64,000 nucleotides of DNA from assembly GCF_014652475.1 (NCBI RefSeq), contig NZ_BMYW01000005.1, positions 132,692-196,691 of the forward strand, given 5' to 3'. Both the position numbers and the translations under genes were made by a program. The notes under the pieces are model-generated. The model saw nothing but the letters and a program-made list of their open reading frames with translations, had not been told where the DNA came from and made no database searches. This DNA comes from Vogesella alkaliphila. GTDB lineage: Bacteria; Pseudomonadota; Gammaproteobacteria; Burkholderiales; Chromobacteriaceae. Of the stretch, positions 15,226 through 27,084 are shown in pieces. Numbering within the stretch: position 1 is the first letter of the stretch; each line of letters opens with the position of its first letter.

Positions 15226-16311
15226 ATGACGGCCCCGAAACGTACCCCTTTATTTGATGCCCACGTCGCTTCCGGCGCGAAGATGGTTGATTTCGCCGGC
15301 TGGGAAATGCCGATCCACTACGGCTCGCAGCTGAAAGAGCACGAGATCGTGCGTAGCGACGCCGGCATGTTCGACGTGTCGCACATGACCGTGGTCGACA
15401 TCAGCGGCAGCGACGCCAAGGTCTGGCTGCAGAAGCTGATCGCCAACGACGTGGCCAAGCTCGGCTTCGAAGGCAAGGCGCTGTACTCCGGCATGCTCAA
15501 CGACGACGGCGGCGTGGTCGACGACCTGATCGTGTACCTGACCGCCACCGGCTACCGCATGGTGATCAACGCCGGCACCACCGACAAGGACCTGGCGTGG
15601 ATGGACAAGCAGTCCGCCGGCTTCGACGTGCAGCTGCAGGTGCGCCGCGACCTGGCGATGCTGGCGGTGCAAGGCCCGAAAGCCATCGAGAAGGTCTGCT
15701 CCGTCAAGCCAGCCCTGGCCGAATCCATCCAGGCACTGAAAGTCTTCCAGGGTCTGCCGTCCGGCGACTGGTTCTACGCCCGCACCGGCTACACCGGTGA
15801 AGACGGCCTGGAAATCATGATCCCGGCCGACCAGGCCATCCCCTTCTTCAACGAGCTGAAGGCCGCCGGCGTGGCGCCGATCGGCTTGGGTGCGCGCGAC
15901 ACCCTGCGCCTGGAAGCCGGCATGAACCTGTACGGCCACGACATGGACGAAACCGTGTCGCCGCTGCAGGCCGGCATGGGCTGGACCATCGCCTGGAACC
16001 CGGAAGAGCGCGACTTCATCGGCCGCAAGGCGCTGGAAGCGCAAAAAGCCGCCGGCGTGCCGATGAAGCAGGTCGGCCTGGTGCTGGAAGGCCGCGGCGT
16101 GCTGCGCGAAGGCCAGAAGGTCGTGGTCGACGGTGCCGAAGGCATCATCACCAGCGGCACCTTCTCGCCGACCCTGAAACACTCCATCGCCATCGCCCGC
16201 GTCCCGGCGTCCACCGGCGCTACCGCCCAGGTCGACCTGCGCGGCACGCTGACCGAGGTGCGTGTGGTGAAAATGCCGTTCGTGCGCAACGGCAAGAAGG
16301 TTTTTGAATAA
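15226..16311 (+). CDS. gcvT: Aminomethyltransferase (glycine cleavage T protein)
   Basis: 361-residue T protein; transfers the methylene group from the aminomethyl-lipoyl arm of GcvH to tetrahydrofolate with release of ammonia. N-terminal [20 protein letters not shown] and [12 protein letters not shown] are typical; [15 protein letters not shown] (residues about 185-199) and the folate-binding [20 protein letters not shown] segment (about 224-243) are intact. First gene of gcvT-H-P, driven through the glycine riboswitch. The tetrahydrofolate product connects with folD and purU, also in this window. Confidence 0.97.
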   Translation: MTAPKRTPLFDAHVASGAKMVDFAGWEMPIHYGSQLKEHEIVRSDAGMFDVSHMTVVDISGSDAKVWLQKLIANDVAKLGFEGKALYSGMLNDDGGVVDDLIVYLTATGYRMVINAGTTDKDLAWMDKQSAGFDVQLQVRRDLAMLAVQGPKAIEKVCSVKPALAESIQALKVFQGLPSGDWFYARTGYTGEDGLEIMIPADQAIPFFNELKAAGVAPIGLGARDTLRLEAGMNLYGHDMDETVSPLQAGMGWTIAWNPEERDFIGRKALEAQKAAGVPMKQVGLVLEGRGVLREGQKVVVDGAEGIITSGTFSPTLKHSIAIARVPASTGATAQVDLRGTLTEVRVVKMPFVRNGKKVFE

Positions 16312-16386
16312 GCTGGTGTATAACGACGGGGCGAGCGCGGGCTTGTCCCGAGACACCATCACGACACATTTTTCTGGAGAGAAACC

Positions 16387-16773
16387 ATGAGCAACATTCC
16401 TGCCGAACTGAAATACGTATCCAGCCACGAGTGGCTGCGCCTGGAAGCCGACGGCTCCGTGACCGTGGGCATCACCGAGCATGCGCAAGAGCTGCTGGGT
16501 GACATCGTATTCGTCGAGCTGCCTGCCGTTGGTGCCGACCTGGCCGCCGACGAGCAGGCCGGTGTGGTGGAATCGGTGAAGGCTGCGTCCGACGTGTACG
16601 CACCGATCGCCGGCGAAGTCCTGGCCGTGAACGCCGAGCTGGAAGCCAACCCTGAGCTGGCCAACAGCGAGCCGTACGCCGCGGGCTGGTTCTTCAAGAT
16701 CAAGCCGGCCAACGCCGCGGATCTGGACAAGCTGCTCGACGCCGCTGCCTACGCAGCCGAAATCGGCGCCTGA
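16387..16773 (+). CDS. gcvH: Glycine cleavage system H protein
   Basis: 128-residue lipoyl carrier that shuttles the aminomethyl intermediate between P, T and L proteins. The lipoylation site is Lys65 in [15 protein letters not shown]. Preceded by TCTGGAGAG, a strong SD. Lies 75 nt after gcvT; a hairpin with a T run separates it from gcvP. Confidence 0.97.
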   Translation: MSNIPAELKYVSSHEWLRLEADGSVTVGITEHAQELLGDIVFVELPAVGADLAADEQAGVVESVKAASDVYAPIAGEVLAVNAELEANPELANSEPYAAGWFFKIKPANAADLDKLLDAAAYAAEIGA

Positions 16774-16778
16774 TCGAA

Positions 16779-16815
16779 CGGCCCTGCTGTCGCCTGACAG
16801 TGGGGCTTTTTGTTT
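16779..16815 (+). terminator. Hairpin and T run between gcvH and gcvP
   Basis: GCCC-TG-CTGTC-GCCT-GACAG-TG-GGGC followed by TTTTTGTTTTTTT. A leaky terminator or processing site that could lower gcvP relative to gcvT-gcvH. Confidence 0.6.
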
Positions 16816-16851
16816 TTTTGCCTCGGCAAATATACAAACGGAATCGAAGAC

Positions 16852-19697
<2,846 letters not shown>

Positions 19698-19707
<10 letters not shown>

Positions 19708-19755
19708 GCAGCGTACGAGTAAGCAGCGTACGAGTAAGCAGCGTACGAGTCAGCG
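19698..19755 (+). repeat. 15-bp tandem repeat spanning the gcvP stop codon
   Basis: Unit GTACGAGTAAGCAGC is perfect three times (19698-19712, 19713-19727, 19728-19742) with a degraded fourth (GTACGAGTCAGCG). The gcvP stop TAA lies in the first unit; each perfect unit repeats Tyr-Glu-stop in the gcvP frame. It looks like slippage duplication of the gene end. Confidence 0.9.
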
Positions 19756-19786
19756 CGCCTGCGGCCAACCCTGGGCGCTACGCAAG

Positions 19787-19817
19787 CAAAACCCCGCCGG
19801 AAACGGCGGGGTTTTTT
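19787..19817. terminator. Bidirectional terminator between gcvP and the minus-strand lipoprotein
   Basis: AAAACCCCGCC-GGAAA-CGGCGGGGTTTTTT. Strong in both directions and placed between convergent genes. A single uptake word (19760-19769) lies just before it. Confidence 0.9.
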
Positions 19818-19845
19818 CATGGCCGCGGCGCGCGGTGGCGACGGC

Positions 19846-20088
19846 TTACGGGCAGGGCCCTGCCGGCGGGCAGGCGGCCTCGCTTGCCTGCTTGGCCTGT
19901 TCCGGCTCGTCGTCGCGGGTGGCGGCGCGCACGCCGGCGGCGGTGACATCGACCGCGGCGCCGACCACGGTGGCGCCGACCTTGACGGTGGTGGCCACCA
20001 CGGTGACGGCGGCATCGGCGACGGTAATCACGGCACAGCCGGTGAGGGCCGGCAGCAGGGCGGCCAGTAGCAGGGAACGCAAGTACAT
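19846..20088 (-). CDS. Small putative lipoprotein
   Basis: 80-residue protein; MYLRSLLLAALLPALTGC has a lipoprotein signal with lipobox LTGC (Cys18). The mature part is a Val/Thr/Ala-rich run with repeated VTVVATTVKVGATVVGAAVD spacing, then a short acidic tail, similar to small NF038104-type lipoproteins of Neisseriales and gammaproteobacteria. Start at 20088 is chosen for the signal peptide; a longer frame upstream lacks one. Divergent from yedI. Function unknown. Confidence 0.7.
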   Translation of the reverse strand: MYLRSLLLAALLPALTGCAVITVADAAVTVVATTVKVGATVVGAAVDVTAAGVRAATRDDEPEQAKQASEAACPPAGPCP

Positions 20089-20261
20089 GATCGGATTCCG
20101 TTGAGAGACAGCCGCCAGTGTAGGGCTGGCACCGGGTTTGGTCACGTCGCGCGTGCCGGCACGCAGATTGGTGATGGGGCCGGTCACGGAAAGCTGCTAC
20201 CATGCCAGCCGATTTTCCCACTTACTGACGACCGCCCGCCCGCGCGAGGCGGCAGGAGCCG

Positions 20262-21200
20262 ATGATGGCAGGAGCAAGCCTGTTAACCCTGATTGACGAT
20301 ATCGCCACCGTGCTGGACGACGTGGCGGTGATGACCAAGGTCGCCGCCAAGAAGACCGCCGGCGTGCTGGGCGACGATCTGGCGCTCAACGCGCAACAGG
20401 TGGCCGGCGTCCACGCCGACCGCGAGCTGCCGGTGGTATGGGCGGTGGCGATGGGCTCGCTGCGCAACAAGCTGATCCTGGTGCCGGCGGCGCTGCTGAT
20501 CAGCCTGGTGGCACCGTGGCTGATCACGCCGCTGCTGATGCTGGGCGGCGCCTACCTCTGCTTCGAGGGCTTCGAGAAACTGGCGCACCCGCTCTTGCAC
20601 AGCGCGGCGGAGGACGAGGCGCACCACCAGGCGCTGACGGCGGCGCTGAGCGACCCGGCCACCGACATGCTGGCCTTCGAGCGCGACAAGATCAAGGGCG
20701 CGATCCGCACCGATTTCATCCTGTCGGCGGAGATCATCGCCATCACGCTGGGCACGGTGGCGGCGGCGCCCTTCCTGTCGCAGCTGACGGTGCTGTCCGG
20801 CATCGCGCTGATCATGACCGTCGGCGTCTACGGCCTGGTGGCCGGCATCGTCAAGCTGGACGACGGCGGCCTGTACCTCAGCGGCAAGGACAACACCGCG
20901 CTGCAATGGCTGGGCGCGCTGATGCTCAATGCCGCGCCCTACCTGATGAAGACGCTGGCCATCGTCGGCACCGCCGCGATGTTCATGGTCGGCGGCGGCA
21001 TTCTCAGCCACGGCCTGTCCTTCCTGCACCACGCGATCGAGCAGACCACCGCCATCGCCGGCAACCTGCCGCTGGTGGGGCGCACGCTGGCGCTGCTGAC
21101 GCCGACGGTGCTGGACGCGCTGCTGGGCATCGTCGCCGGGGCGCTGGTGCTGTTGCTGGTGACGGCGGGGCAGCGCGGCTGGCGCCTGGTGCGCGGCTGA
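20262..21200 (+). CDS. yedI: DUF808 inner-membrane protein YedI
   Basis: 312-residue multi-spanning protein of the DUF808/YedI family. N-terminal [38 protein letters not shown] is the family signature, followed by hydrophobic segments near residues 65-110 ([19 protein letters not shown]), 145-195, and three near 215-300. The conserved [11 protein letters not shown] segment is present. No role is established for the family. The ATG-ATG start at 20262 follows GGCAGGAGC. Monocistronic. Confidence 0.92.
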   Translation: MMAGASLLTLIDDIATVLDDVAVMTKVAAKKTAGVLGDDLALNAQQVAGVHADRELPVVWAVAMGSLRNKLILVPAALLISLVAPWLITPLLMLGGAYLCFEGFEKLAHPLLHSAAEDEAHHQALTAALSDPATDMLAFERDKIKGAIRTDFILSAEIIAITLGTVAAAPFLSQLTVLSGIALIMTVGVYGLVAGIVKLDDGGLYLSGKDNTALQWLGALMLNAAPYLMKTLAIVGTAAMFMVGGGILSHGLSFLHHAIEQTTAIAGNLPLVGRTLALLTPTVLDALLGIVAGALVLLLVTAGQRGWRLVRG

Positions 21201-21260
21201 GCGGCCATCGCGGCCGGGGGGCGGGGCGCTTGTCGCCACGCCCGGCCGGTCGCGAAAAAG

Positions 21261-21288
21261 TTGAATCCGGTGCGCCCTGATGTAGAAT
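21261..21288 (+). promoter_or_regulatory. Sigma-70 promoter of the CorC-type gene
   Basis: TTGAAT (21261-21266), 16-nt spacer, TAGAAT (21283-21288), 37 nt before the start codon. Confidence 0.6.
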
Positions 21289-21325
21289 CGGGGCTTCCTT
21301 ATTACCGGGGTGACCCCACAGTCCG

Positions 21326-22630
21326 ATGGACATTTTCATAATTTTCGTGCTGTTCTTCCTGAACGGCATCTTCGCGATGGCGGAAATCGCCATCGTCTCC
21401 TCGCGCAAAGTCCGCCTGCAGCAGTGGGCCGAAGAAGGACACCGCGGTGCCATCGCCGCGCTCAAGCTGGCCGACGAGCCGACCCGTTTCCTGTCCACCA
21501 TCCAGATTGGCATCACCCTGATCGGCATCCTGTCCGGTGCCTTCGGCGAGGCCGCCATCGCCGACCGCCTGATTCCCTATTTCGCCAGCGTGCCGCTGCT
21601 GGCCGATTTTGCCCGCCCGCTGGCGCTGGGCATCACCGTGCTGCTGATTACCTATTTCTCGCTGATCATCGGCGAGCTGGTGCCCAAGCGCATCGGCATG
21701 CAGAACCCGGAAGTGCTGGCCACGGTGCTGGCGCCGCCGATGCTGCTGCTGGCGCGGGCGACGCGACCGCTGGTGCGTTTCCTCAGCCTGTCCACCGAGA
21801 CGGTGCTGCGCGTGCTGGGCGTCAAGAAGCCGAAAGAGCCGTCGATCACCGAAGAAGAAATCAAGGTGCTGATGGAGCAGGGCGCGGAAGAGGGCATCTT
21901 CGAACGCGCCGAGCAGGAGCTGGTGGAAAACATCTTCAGCCTCGACGAGAAGAAGGTGGTCTCGATCATGACCCAGCGCAAGGACATCGTGGCGCTGGAC
22001 ATCGACGACCCGTTGGAGGACAACCTGCGCATCATCAAGGAGAGCGTGTTCACCCGCTATCCGGTGTGCAAGGGCGGCTTCGAGAACGTGCTGGGCATGA
22101 TCCAGGCCAAGGACCTGCTGCACCGCCTGCTGGACGACAAGTCGGTGACGCTGGAAGGCCTGGTGCGCCCGCCGCTGTACGTGCCGGAGGCGATCAGCCC
22201 GATGCAGCTGCTGGAGCAGTTCAAGCGCACCCGCAACCACACCGCGCTGGTGGTGGACGAATACGGCGAGATCGAGGGCCTGGTCAGCATCAACGACGTG
22301 ATGGAGGCGATTGTCGGCGACCTGCCGACCGAGGCCACCGACAGCGATGAGGAGATCGTGCTGCGCGACGACGGCAGCTGGCTGGTGGACGGCATGATGT
22401 CGCTGGACGATTTCAAGGAGCACTTCGACCTCGACATGATCGAGGGCGAGGAAACCGGCGATTTCCAGACCGTGGCCGGTTTCGTCATCTTCATGCTCGG
22501 CCGCGTGCCGGCCACCGCCGACCGCGTGGAGTGGGGCGGTTTCACCTTCGAGGTGGTGGACATGGATCGCACCCGTGTCGACAAGCTGCTGGTGACGGCG
22601 CCGCCGCCGGAAGTCACGCCGGACGCGTGA
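21326..22630 (+). CDS. CNNM/CorC-family (hemolysin-like) membrane protein
   Basis: 434-residue protein with a DUF21 transmembrane domain (residues 1 to about 185; MDIFIIFVLFFLNGIFAMAE), a tandem CBS pair (about 205-325) that normally binds adenine nucleotides, and a C-terminal CorC_HlyC domain (about 340-425; GDFQTVAGFVIFMLGRVP). The family includes Mg2+/Co2+ exporters of CorB/CNNM type. Hemolysin in some annotations is historical. Substrate here is inferred only. Followed by a strong terminator. Confidence 0.92.
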   Translation: MDIFIIFVLFFLNGIFAMAEIAIVSSRKVRLQQWAEEGHRGAIAALKLADEPTRFLSTIQIGITLIGILSGAFGEAAIADRLIPYFASVPLLADFARPLALGITVLLITYFSLIIGELVPKRIGMQNPEVLATVLAPPMLLLARATRPLVRFLSLSTETVLRVLGVKKPKEPSITEEEIKVLMEQGAEEGIFERAEQELVENIFSLDEKKVVSIMTQRKDIVALDIDDPLEDNLRIIKESVFTRYPVCKGGFENVLGMIQAKDLLHRLLDDKSVTLEGLVRPPLYVPEAISPMQLLEQFKRTRNHTALVVDEYGEIEGLVSINDVMEAIVGDLPTEATDSDEEIVLRDDGSWLVDGMMSLDDFKEHFDLDMIEGEETGDFQTVAGFVIFMLGRVPATADRVEWGGFTFEVVDMDRTRVDKLLVTAPPPEVTPDA

Positions 22631-22642
22631 ACTGTCGCCAAC

Positions 22643-22669
22643 AACCCCGCCCGGTGCGGGGTTTTTTTT
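22643..22669 (+). terminator. Rho-independent terminator of the CorC-type gene
   Basis: AACCCCGC-CCGGT-GCGGGGTT followed by T7. Confidence 0.9.
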
Positions 22670-22696
22670 GCGGCATTGCTTATCGGTAATCCTGCT

Positions 22697-22724
22697 TTGC
22701 GCCGTCAAAAAATGACGATAAAGT
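22697..22724 (+). promoter_or_regulatory. Candidate metY promoter with an inverted repeat in the spacer
   Basis: TTGCGC (22697-22702), 16-nt spacer, TAAAGT (22719-22724). The spacer is filled by CGTCA-AAAAA-TGACG (22703-22717), a possible operator. Weak -35. Confidence 0.4.
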
Positions 22725-22762
22725 TAAACGGTTTTGCAACCATAAATACAGGATAGAGAGCA

Positions 22763-24037
22763 ATGAAACTGGAAACCCTCGCCGTACACGCCGGCTACAG
22801 CCCGGACCCGACCACCAAGGCGGTGGCGGTGCCGCTGTACCAGACCACCAGCTACGCCTTCGACAGCACCCAGCACGGCGCCGACCTGTTCGATCTCAAG
22901 GTGCAGGGCAATATCTACACCCGCATCATGAACCCGACCACCGACGTGCTGGAAAAGCGCGTCGCGGCGCTGGAAGGCGGCATCGGCGCGCTGGCGGTGG
23001 CCTCCGGCATGGCGGCGATCAGCTACGCGATCCAGACCATTGCCGAGGCCGGCGACAACATCATCGCCACCAGCACCCTGTACGGCGGCACCTACAACCT
23101 GTTCGCCCACACCTTCCCGCAGCTGGGCATCACCGTGCGCTTCATCGACCCGGCCCGGCCGCAGGACATCGCGGCCAACGTTGACGCGCGTACCAAGGCG
23201 GTGTTCTGCGAGTCGATCGGCAACCCGCTGGGCAACGTGGTGGACTTCGGCGCCTTTGCCGCCGAGGCGCACCGTCACGGCCTGCCGCTGATCGTCGACA
23301 ACACCGTGCCCTCGCCCTATCTGTGCCGCCCGTTCGAGCACGGCGCCGACATCGTGGTGCACAGCCTGACCAAATACCTCGGCGGCCACGGCGGCAGCAT
23401 CGGCGGCATCATCGTCGACTCCGGCAAGTTCCCGTGGGGCGAGCACGCCGAGCGCTTCGTGCGCCTGAACACGCCGGACGTCAGCTACCACGGCGTCAAC
23501 TACGTGGCGGCGCTGGGCGCCGCCGCCTACATCGCCCGTGCCCGCGTGGTGCCGCTGCGCAATATGGGCGCCGCCATCTCGCCGTTCAACGCGCACCAGA
23601 TCCTGCTCGGCATCGAGACGCTGGCGCTGCGCATGGACCGCATCTGCGACAACACGCTGGCGGTGGCGAACGCGCTGGCCGCGCATCCGGCGGTGGCGTG
23701 GGTGGAGTACGCCGGCCGCGCCGAGCATCCGCAGAAGCCGCTGGTGGACAAGTACATGGGCGGCCGCGCCTCCGGCATCCTGTCCTTCGGCATCAAGGGC
23801 GGGGTCGAGGCCGGCGGCCGTTTCATCGACGCGCTGCAGCTGGTGACGCGGCTGGTGAACATCGGCGACGCCAAGTCGCTGGCCTGCCACCCGGCCTCCA
23901 CCACCCACCGCCAGCTGTCGCCGGACGAGCAGCTCAAGGCCGGCGTGCGCCCGGAGATGATCCGGCTGTCGATCGGCATCGAGCACGTCGACGACATCCT
24001 TGCCGACATCCGGCAGGCGCTGCAGGCGGCGTGCTGA
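22763..24037 (+). CDS. metY: O-acetylhomoserine sulfhydrylase (MetY-type, PLP)
   Basis: 424-residue Cys/Met-metabolism PLP enzyme converting O-acetyl-homoserine and sulfide to homocysteine. N-terminal ETLAVHAGYSPDPTTKAVAVPLYQTTSY and the insertion around HTFPQLGITVRFID mark the MetY/Met17 branch rather than MetB/MetC. PLP binds Lys204 in HSLTKYLGGHG. Length (about 425) fits MetY. SD-like GGATAGAGAG precedes ATG 22763. Followed by a perfect 15-bp uptake-word terminator. Confidence 0.94.
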   Translation: MKLETLAVHAGYSPDPTTKAVAVPLYQTTSYAFDSTQHGADLFDLKVQGNIYTRIMNPTTDVLEKRVAALEGGIGALAVASGMAAISYAIQTIAEAGDNIIATSTLYGGTYNLFAHTFPQLGITVRFIDPARPQDIAANVDARTKAVFCESIGNPLGNVVDFGAFAAEAHRHGLPLIVDNTVPSPYLCRPFEHGADIVVHSLTKYLGGHGGSIGGIIVDSGKFPWGEHAERFVRLNTPDVSYHGVNYVAALGAAAYIARARVVPLRNMGAAISPFNAHQILLGIETLALRMDRICDNTLAVANALAAHPAVAWVEYAGRAEHPQKPLVDKYMGGRASGILSFGIKGGVEAGGRFIDALQLVTRLVNIGDAKSLACHPASTTHRQLSPDEQLKAGVRPEMIRLSIGIEHVDDILADIRQALQAAC

Positions 24038-24078
24038 GCCGGGTGATTGATTTGGCCTGCTGAGGCGGGCGAAAATGG

Positions 24079-24112
24079 TTGCGGCCAACCTTGTCTCCAA
24101 GGTTGGCCGCAA
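24079..24112. terminator. Perfect uptake-word inverted pair, bidirectional terminator
   Basis: TTGCGGCCAACCTTG-TCTC-CAAGGTTGGCCGCAA: 15-bp perfect stem, 4-nt loop, followed by TGTTTT, between convergent metY and the flavoprotein gene. Confidence 0.9.
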
Positions 24113-24133
24113 TGTTTTACGGGGGCGCGGTAA

Positions 24134-25381
24134 TCAGCCGCGGGCGCTCAGCCACTGCAGCATGCCCTGTGCGGCGGCGCGGCCGCTGGCGAAGCAGGCG
24201 GTGAGCAGGTAGCCGCCGGTCGGCGCCTCCCAGTCCAGCATCTCGCCGGCGACAAACACGCCGGGCAGCGCGCGCAGCATCAGCCGGCTGTCGACGGCGT
24301 CGAAGCGCACGCCGCCGGCGCTGCTGATCGCCTCGTCCAGCGGCCGCGCCGCGTGCAGCGTTAGTGGCAGCGCCTTGATCGCGGCGGCGAGGCGCGCCAT
24401 GTCGGTAAAGCCGTCCTTGTCCAGCAGCTCGCGCAGCAGGCCGGCGCGCACACCGTCGATGCCGCACTGCTTGCGCAGGTGGTTGGCCAGCGACGCCGCA
24501 CCGCGGCCGCGTTCCAGCTCGGCGCGCAGGCGAGGCAGGTCGCGGTCCGGCGCCAGGTCGAGCAGGATGGTGGCGCTGCCGTGGGCGTTGATCTCGTCGC
24601 GGATGGCGGCGCTGAACGCGTACACCAGATTGCCCTCGATGCCGTGGGCGGACACCACGCACTCGCCGCGGCGGGTCAGCGGCTGGCCGCAGGCGTCGCG
24701 GAAGGTGAGGGCGACATTCTTCAGCGCGCTGCCGGCAAATTTTTCCCGGAAATGGGCGCTCCACTGCGCGTCGAAGCCGCAGTTGGACGGCTGTAGCTCA
24801 GCCACCGCCACACTCTTGTCCTGCAGCAGCGGCAGCCACTTGCCGTCCGAACCCAGCTTGGCCCAGCTGCCGCCGCCCAGCGCCAGCAGCACCGCGTCGG
24901 CGTGCCGCACGACCTCGCCGTCCGGGGTGGCGAAGCGCAGCCCGCCGTCGGCATCCCAGCCCAGCCAGCGGTGGCGTACGTGAATGTGCAGGCCGGCGTC
25001 GCGCAGCCGCGTCAGCCACGCGCGCAGCAGCGGCGCCGCCTTCATCCCGGTGGGGAACACCTTGCCGGAGCTGCCGACGAAGGTGTCGATGCCGAGACTG
25101 TGCACCCAGTCGCGCAGCGCGGCGGCGTCAAAGGCGTCGATGATCGGGGTCAGCTCGGCCTCGCGCCGGCCGTAGCGCGCCAGGAACGGTGTGCGCGGCT
25201 CGCTGTGGGTGATGTTCATGCCGCCGACGCCGGCGAGCAGGAACTTGCGCCCGACCGAGGGCATGGCGTCGAACAGCTCGACAGCGGCGCCGTGCGCGAG
25301 CAGGGTCTCGGCGGCGATCAGGCCGGCCGGGCCACCGCCGATGATGGCAACGCGCGGGCGGGTAGGGGAGGAATCGGGCAT
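24134..25381 (-). CDS. BaiN/RdsA-type NAD(P)/FAD-dependent flavoprotein (TIGR03862-like)
   Basis: 415-residue HI0933-family flavoprotein. FAD-binding Rossmann motif VAIIGGGPAGLIAAETL is at residues about 11-27; GRKFLLAGVGGMNITHSEP (about 45-63) is the family signature, and the C-terminal motif VDSRLMLRALPGVFVAGEMLDWEAPTGGYLL closes the FAD site (split here by position, residues about 365-395). Family members are linked to 3-dehydro-steroid or tricarballylate reactions, but most are uncharacterised. Start 25381 (MPDSSPTRPR) fits the N-terminal beta strand. Confidence 0.88.
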   Translation of the reverse strand: MPDSSPTRPRVAIIGGGPAGLIAAETLLAHGAAVELFDAMPSVGRKFLLAGVGGMNITHSEPRTPFLARYGRREAELTPIIDAFDAAALRDWVHSLGIDTFVGSSGKVFPTGMKAAPLLRAWLTRLRDAGLHIHVRHRWLGWDADGGLRFATPDGEVVRHADAVLLALGGGSWAKLGSDGKWLPLLQDKSVAVAELQPSNCGFDAQWSAHFREKFAGSALKNVALTFRDACGQPLTRRGECVVSAHGIEGNLVYAFSAAIRDEINAHGSATILLDLAPDRDLPRLRAELERGRGAASLANHLRKQCGIDGVRAGLLRELLDKDGFTDMARLAAAIKALPLTLHAARPLDEAISSAGGVRFDAVDSRLMLRALPGVFVAGEMLDWEAPTGGYLLTACFASGRAAAQGMLQWLSARG

Positions 25382-25400
25382 GGTCGGAACGTGTGCAAGG

Positions 25401-25410
25401 GTTGGCCGCA
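25401..25410 (-). repeat. Single uptake-like word upstream of the flavoprotein gene
   Basis: GTTGGCCGCA, 20 nt upstream of the minus-strand start at 25381. The remaining 25411-25624 stretch is AT-richer before the Nudix gene and shows no other clear element. Confidence 0.6.
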
Positions 25411-25624
25411 AGGAAAGAGCGGCATTGTACCGAAATGGCGGCACCAGCAGCAGCCGCGTTTCAGCGGAGGGTGCCGGCCGGTGCGGTCTTTCTCGTCATT
25501 TCATGCATACGGCGTTTGCAGATATTCCAAGTGGCTGTTTAAAATTGCCGATTGCTCGCCACGCCGGCGAAAGTATTGATTTTTAATTGTTTTGTCGAAT
25601 TTTCGAGAATTGAATCCCCATAAT

Positions 25625-26101
25625 ATGCAGATTGTTTCGGAACGCCATGCACGCGACACCCGCTTGTGCCCCAGCTTGCCGCGCCGCGCCACCGCCATCA
25701 TCGAGTTGCCCGATGGCGTGCTGATGACGGCCTCGGTCAACAGCCGTTTTTGCCTGCCCGGCGGCGTGTCGCAACGCGGCGAGCTGCGCTCGCAGGCGCT
25801 GATCCGCCAGATCCGCGACCAGACCGGCTTGCGCATCAATTCCATGCTCTACCTGTTCGACCACATCACCCAGCACAACGCGCACAAGGTGTACCTGGTG
25901 ATCGCGCAGGGCCAGCCGCGGCTACAGGAGGGCGGTAGCCGGCTGACGCTGGTGACGTCGCCGGATGCCGACATGGACATCCACATCGAGTCGCGCGCCA
26001 TCCTGCGCCGCTACGCCAAGCTGCGCGGCGAGGAGGGCGCCAAGAGCGAGGCGGTGCGCGCCATGCTCAAGCTGGCGCGCTACATCGCCAAGGTGGAGTG
26101 A
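25625..26101 (+). CDS. Nudix-fold protein with a degenerate Nudix box
   Basis: 158-residue protein. The segment GGVSQRGELRSQALIRQIRD-QTGL (residues about 45-68) aligns with the Nudix box GX5EX7REUXEEXGU, but the metal-binding REUXEE reads R-Q-I-R-D-Q, losing the key Glu residues, so pyrophosphatase activity is doubtful. The start ATG 25625 (MQIVSERHARDTR) is preferred over an upstream TTG that lacks an SD. The stop overlaps the start of the thioredoxin-like gene by one base, implying translational coupling. Confidence 0.75.
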   Translation: MQIVSERHARDTRLCPSLPRRATAIIELPDGVLMTASVNSRFCLPGGVSQRGELRSQALIRQIRDQTGLRINSMLYLFDHITQHNAHKVYLVIAQGQPRLQEGGSRLTLVTSPDADMDIHIESRAILRRYAKLRGEEGAKSEAVRAMLKLARYIAKVE

Positions 26102-26442
26102 TGACGGGCTGGCAGGCGCTGGACGAGTTCGGCTTCGATCACGCGCTGGCGGACACGGCCGGCACGGCGCTGGTGATGTTTGGCCAGCCCGCGTGCGGCG
26201 CCTGTCGCGGCTGGTACCGGCAACTGCCGCAATGGCTGGGTGATGGTGCGGTGCGGCTGTTCTATGTCGATGTCGCCCGCGCGCAGGCGCTGGCCAACCG
26301 TTTCGAGCTGTTCCAGTTGCCGGATTTCGTGCTGTACCGGCACGGTGAATTCCACTGCCGCTTCGCCGCACCATTCCAGGCGAAGGCGGTGCAGGCGGCA
26401 CTGGCGGCCGCGCTACTGGCCCCGGCCGAGGAAGAGCCGTGA
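26101..26442 (+). CDS. Thioredoxin-fold protein with CGAC motif
   Basis: 113-residue thioredoxin-like protein without a signal peptide, so cytoplasmic. FGQPACGACRGWYRQLPQWL carries C-G-A-C in place of the thioredoxin CGPC; the cis-Pro region reads FQLPDFVLYRHGEF, as in thioredoxins. ATG 26101 overlaps the Nudix-like gene's TGA. Likely a co-chaperone or redox partner to that protein; function unknown. Confidence 0.82.
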   Translation: MTGWQALDEFGFDHALADTAGTALVMFGQPACGACRGWYRQLPQWLGDGAVRLFYVDVARAQALANRFELFQLPDFVLYRHGEFHCRFAAPFQAKAVQAALAAALLAPAEEEP

Positions 26443-26460
26443 GCCAGACCCGCTAGCATT

Positions 26461-27081
26461 TTATGGCGCCTGCACGTTGCCGGCGGCGGCCGGCCTGCTG
26501 TCGGCCTGCTGTTCCGCCTGCTGTTCCGCCTGCTGCAGCGCGCGCTGCAGCTCTTCCGGCATCGTCACCAGGCCGAGGCCGGTGGCGCCGTTCATCAGCA
26601 CGACGGACAGGGCCAGTGCCACCGGTGCGAACAGCAGGGTGCCCAGCAGGATGCGCAGCTTGGTGAGGCCGCTGCCGAACGCCAGCGCCGACACCAGCAG
26701 CCACAGGCCGATCATGCCGATGGTCATGCTGGCCACCCTGGCGACGTCGTCCGGCAGCCAGCTGCTGAGCGGGTCCAGCAGCTGGATGGCGCTGGCGGCG
26801 ACGATGGTGCCGGTCAGCGACGGCACGCCGGCGCCGGTGGCGCGGCGCAGCCACCACTGCATGAAGCGGCCGTAGAGCAGGGTCTCTAGCGTGACGTAGG
26901 CGGTGAAGAACAGGATCACGTTCAGCGGCTCGCCCATGCCGGCCGGCGCGCCGGCGGCGGCCACCACGCCCAGCAGCAGCAAGGACAGGGCCAGGTGCCG
27001 GGTCGGGTACTGGTAGTGCGCCAGCGGCTGGAACTGCAGGCGCAGCATGGCCAGCGCGTCGTTGATGAGGGGCTGGTTCAT
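26461..27081 (-). CDS. Polytopic membrane protein, unknown function
   Basis: 206-residue hydrophobic protein with about five membrane segments, for instance LALSLLLLGVVAAAG (residues about 30-44), VILFFTAYVTLETLL (about 54-68) and MTIGMIGLWLLVSALAF (about 118-134). The C-terminal tail is Gln/Ala-rich (LQQAEQQAEQQADS), coded by short imperfect DNA repeats near 26511-26536. It converges with the thioredoxin-like gene and starts 3 nt from the purU stop, so it may be co-transcribed with purU. Yip1-type membrane proteins are a possible relation; not assigned. Confidence 0.7.
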   Translation of the reverse strand: MNQPLINDALAMLRLQFQPLAHYQYPTRHLALSLLLLGVVAAAGAPAGMGEPLNVILFFTAYVTLETLLYGRFMQWWLRRATGAGVPSLTGTIVAASAIQLLDPLSSWLPDDVARVASMTIGMIGLWLLVSALAFGSGLTKLRILLGTLLFAPVALALSVVLMNGATGLGLVTMPEELQRALQQAEQQAEQQADSRPAAAGNVQAP

Positions 27082-27084
27082 GGT

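Noticed and set aside
24134-25381. Aminoacetone or thiamine oxidase assignment for the flavoprotein
   Set aside because: Motifs GVGGMNITHS and GEMLDWEAPTGGY fit the HI0933/BaiN family instead.
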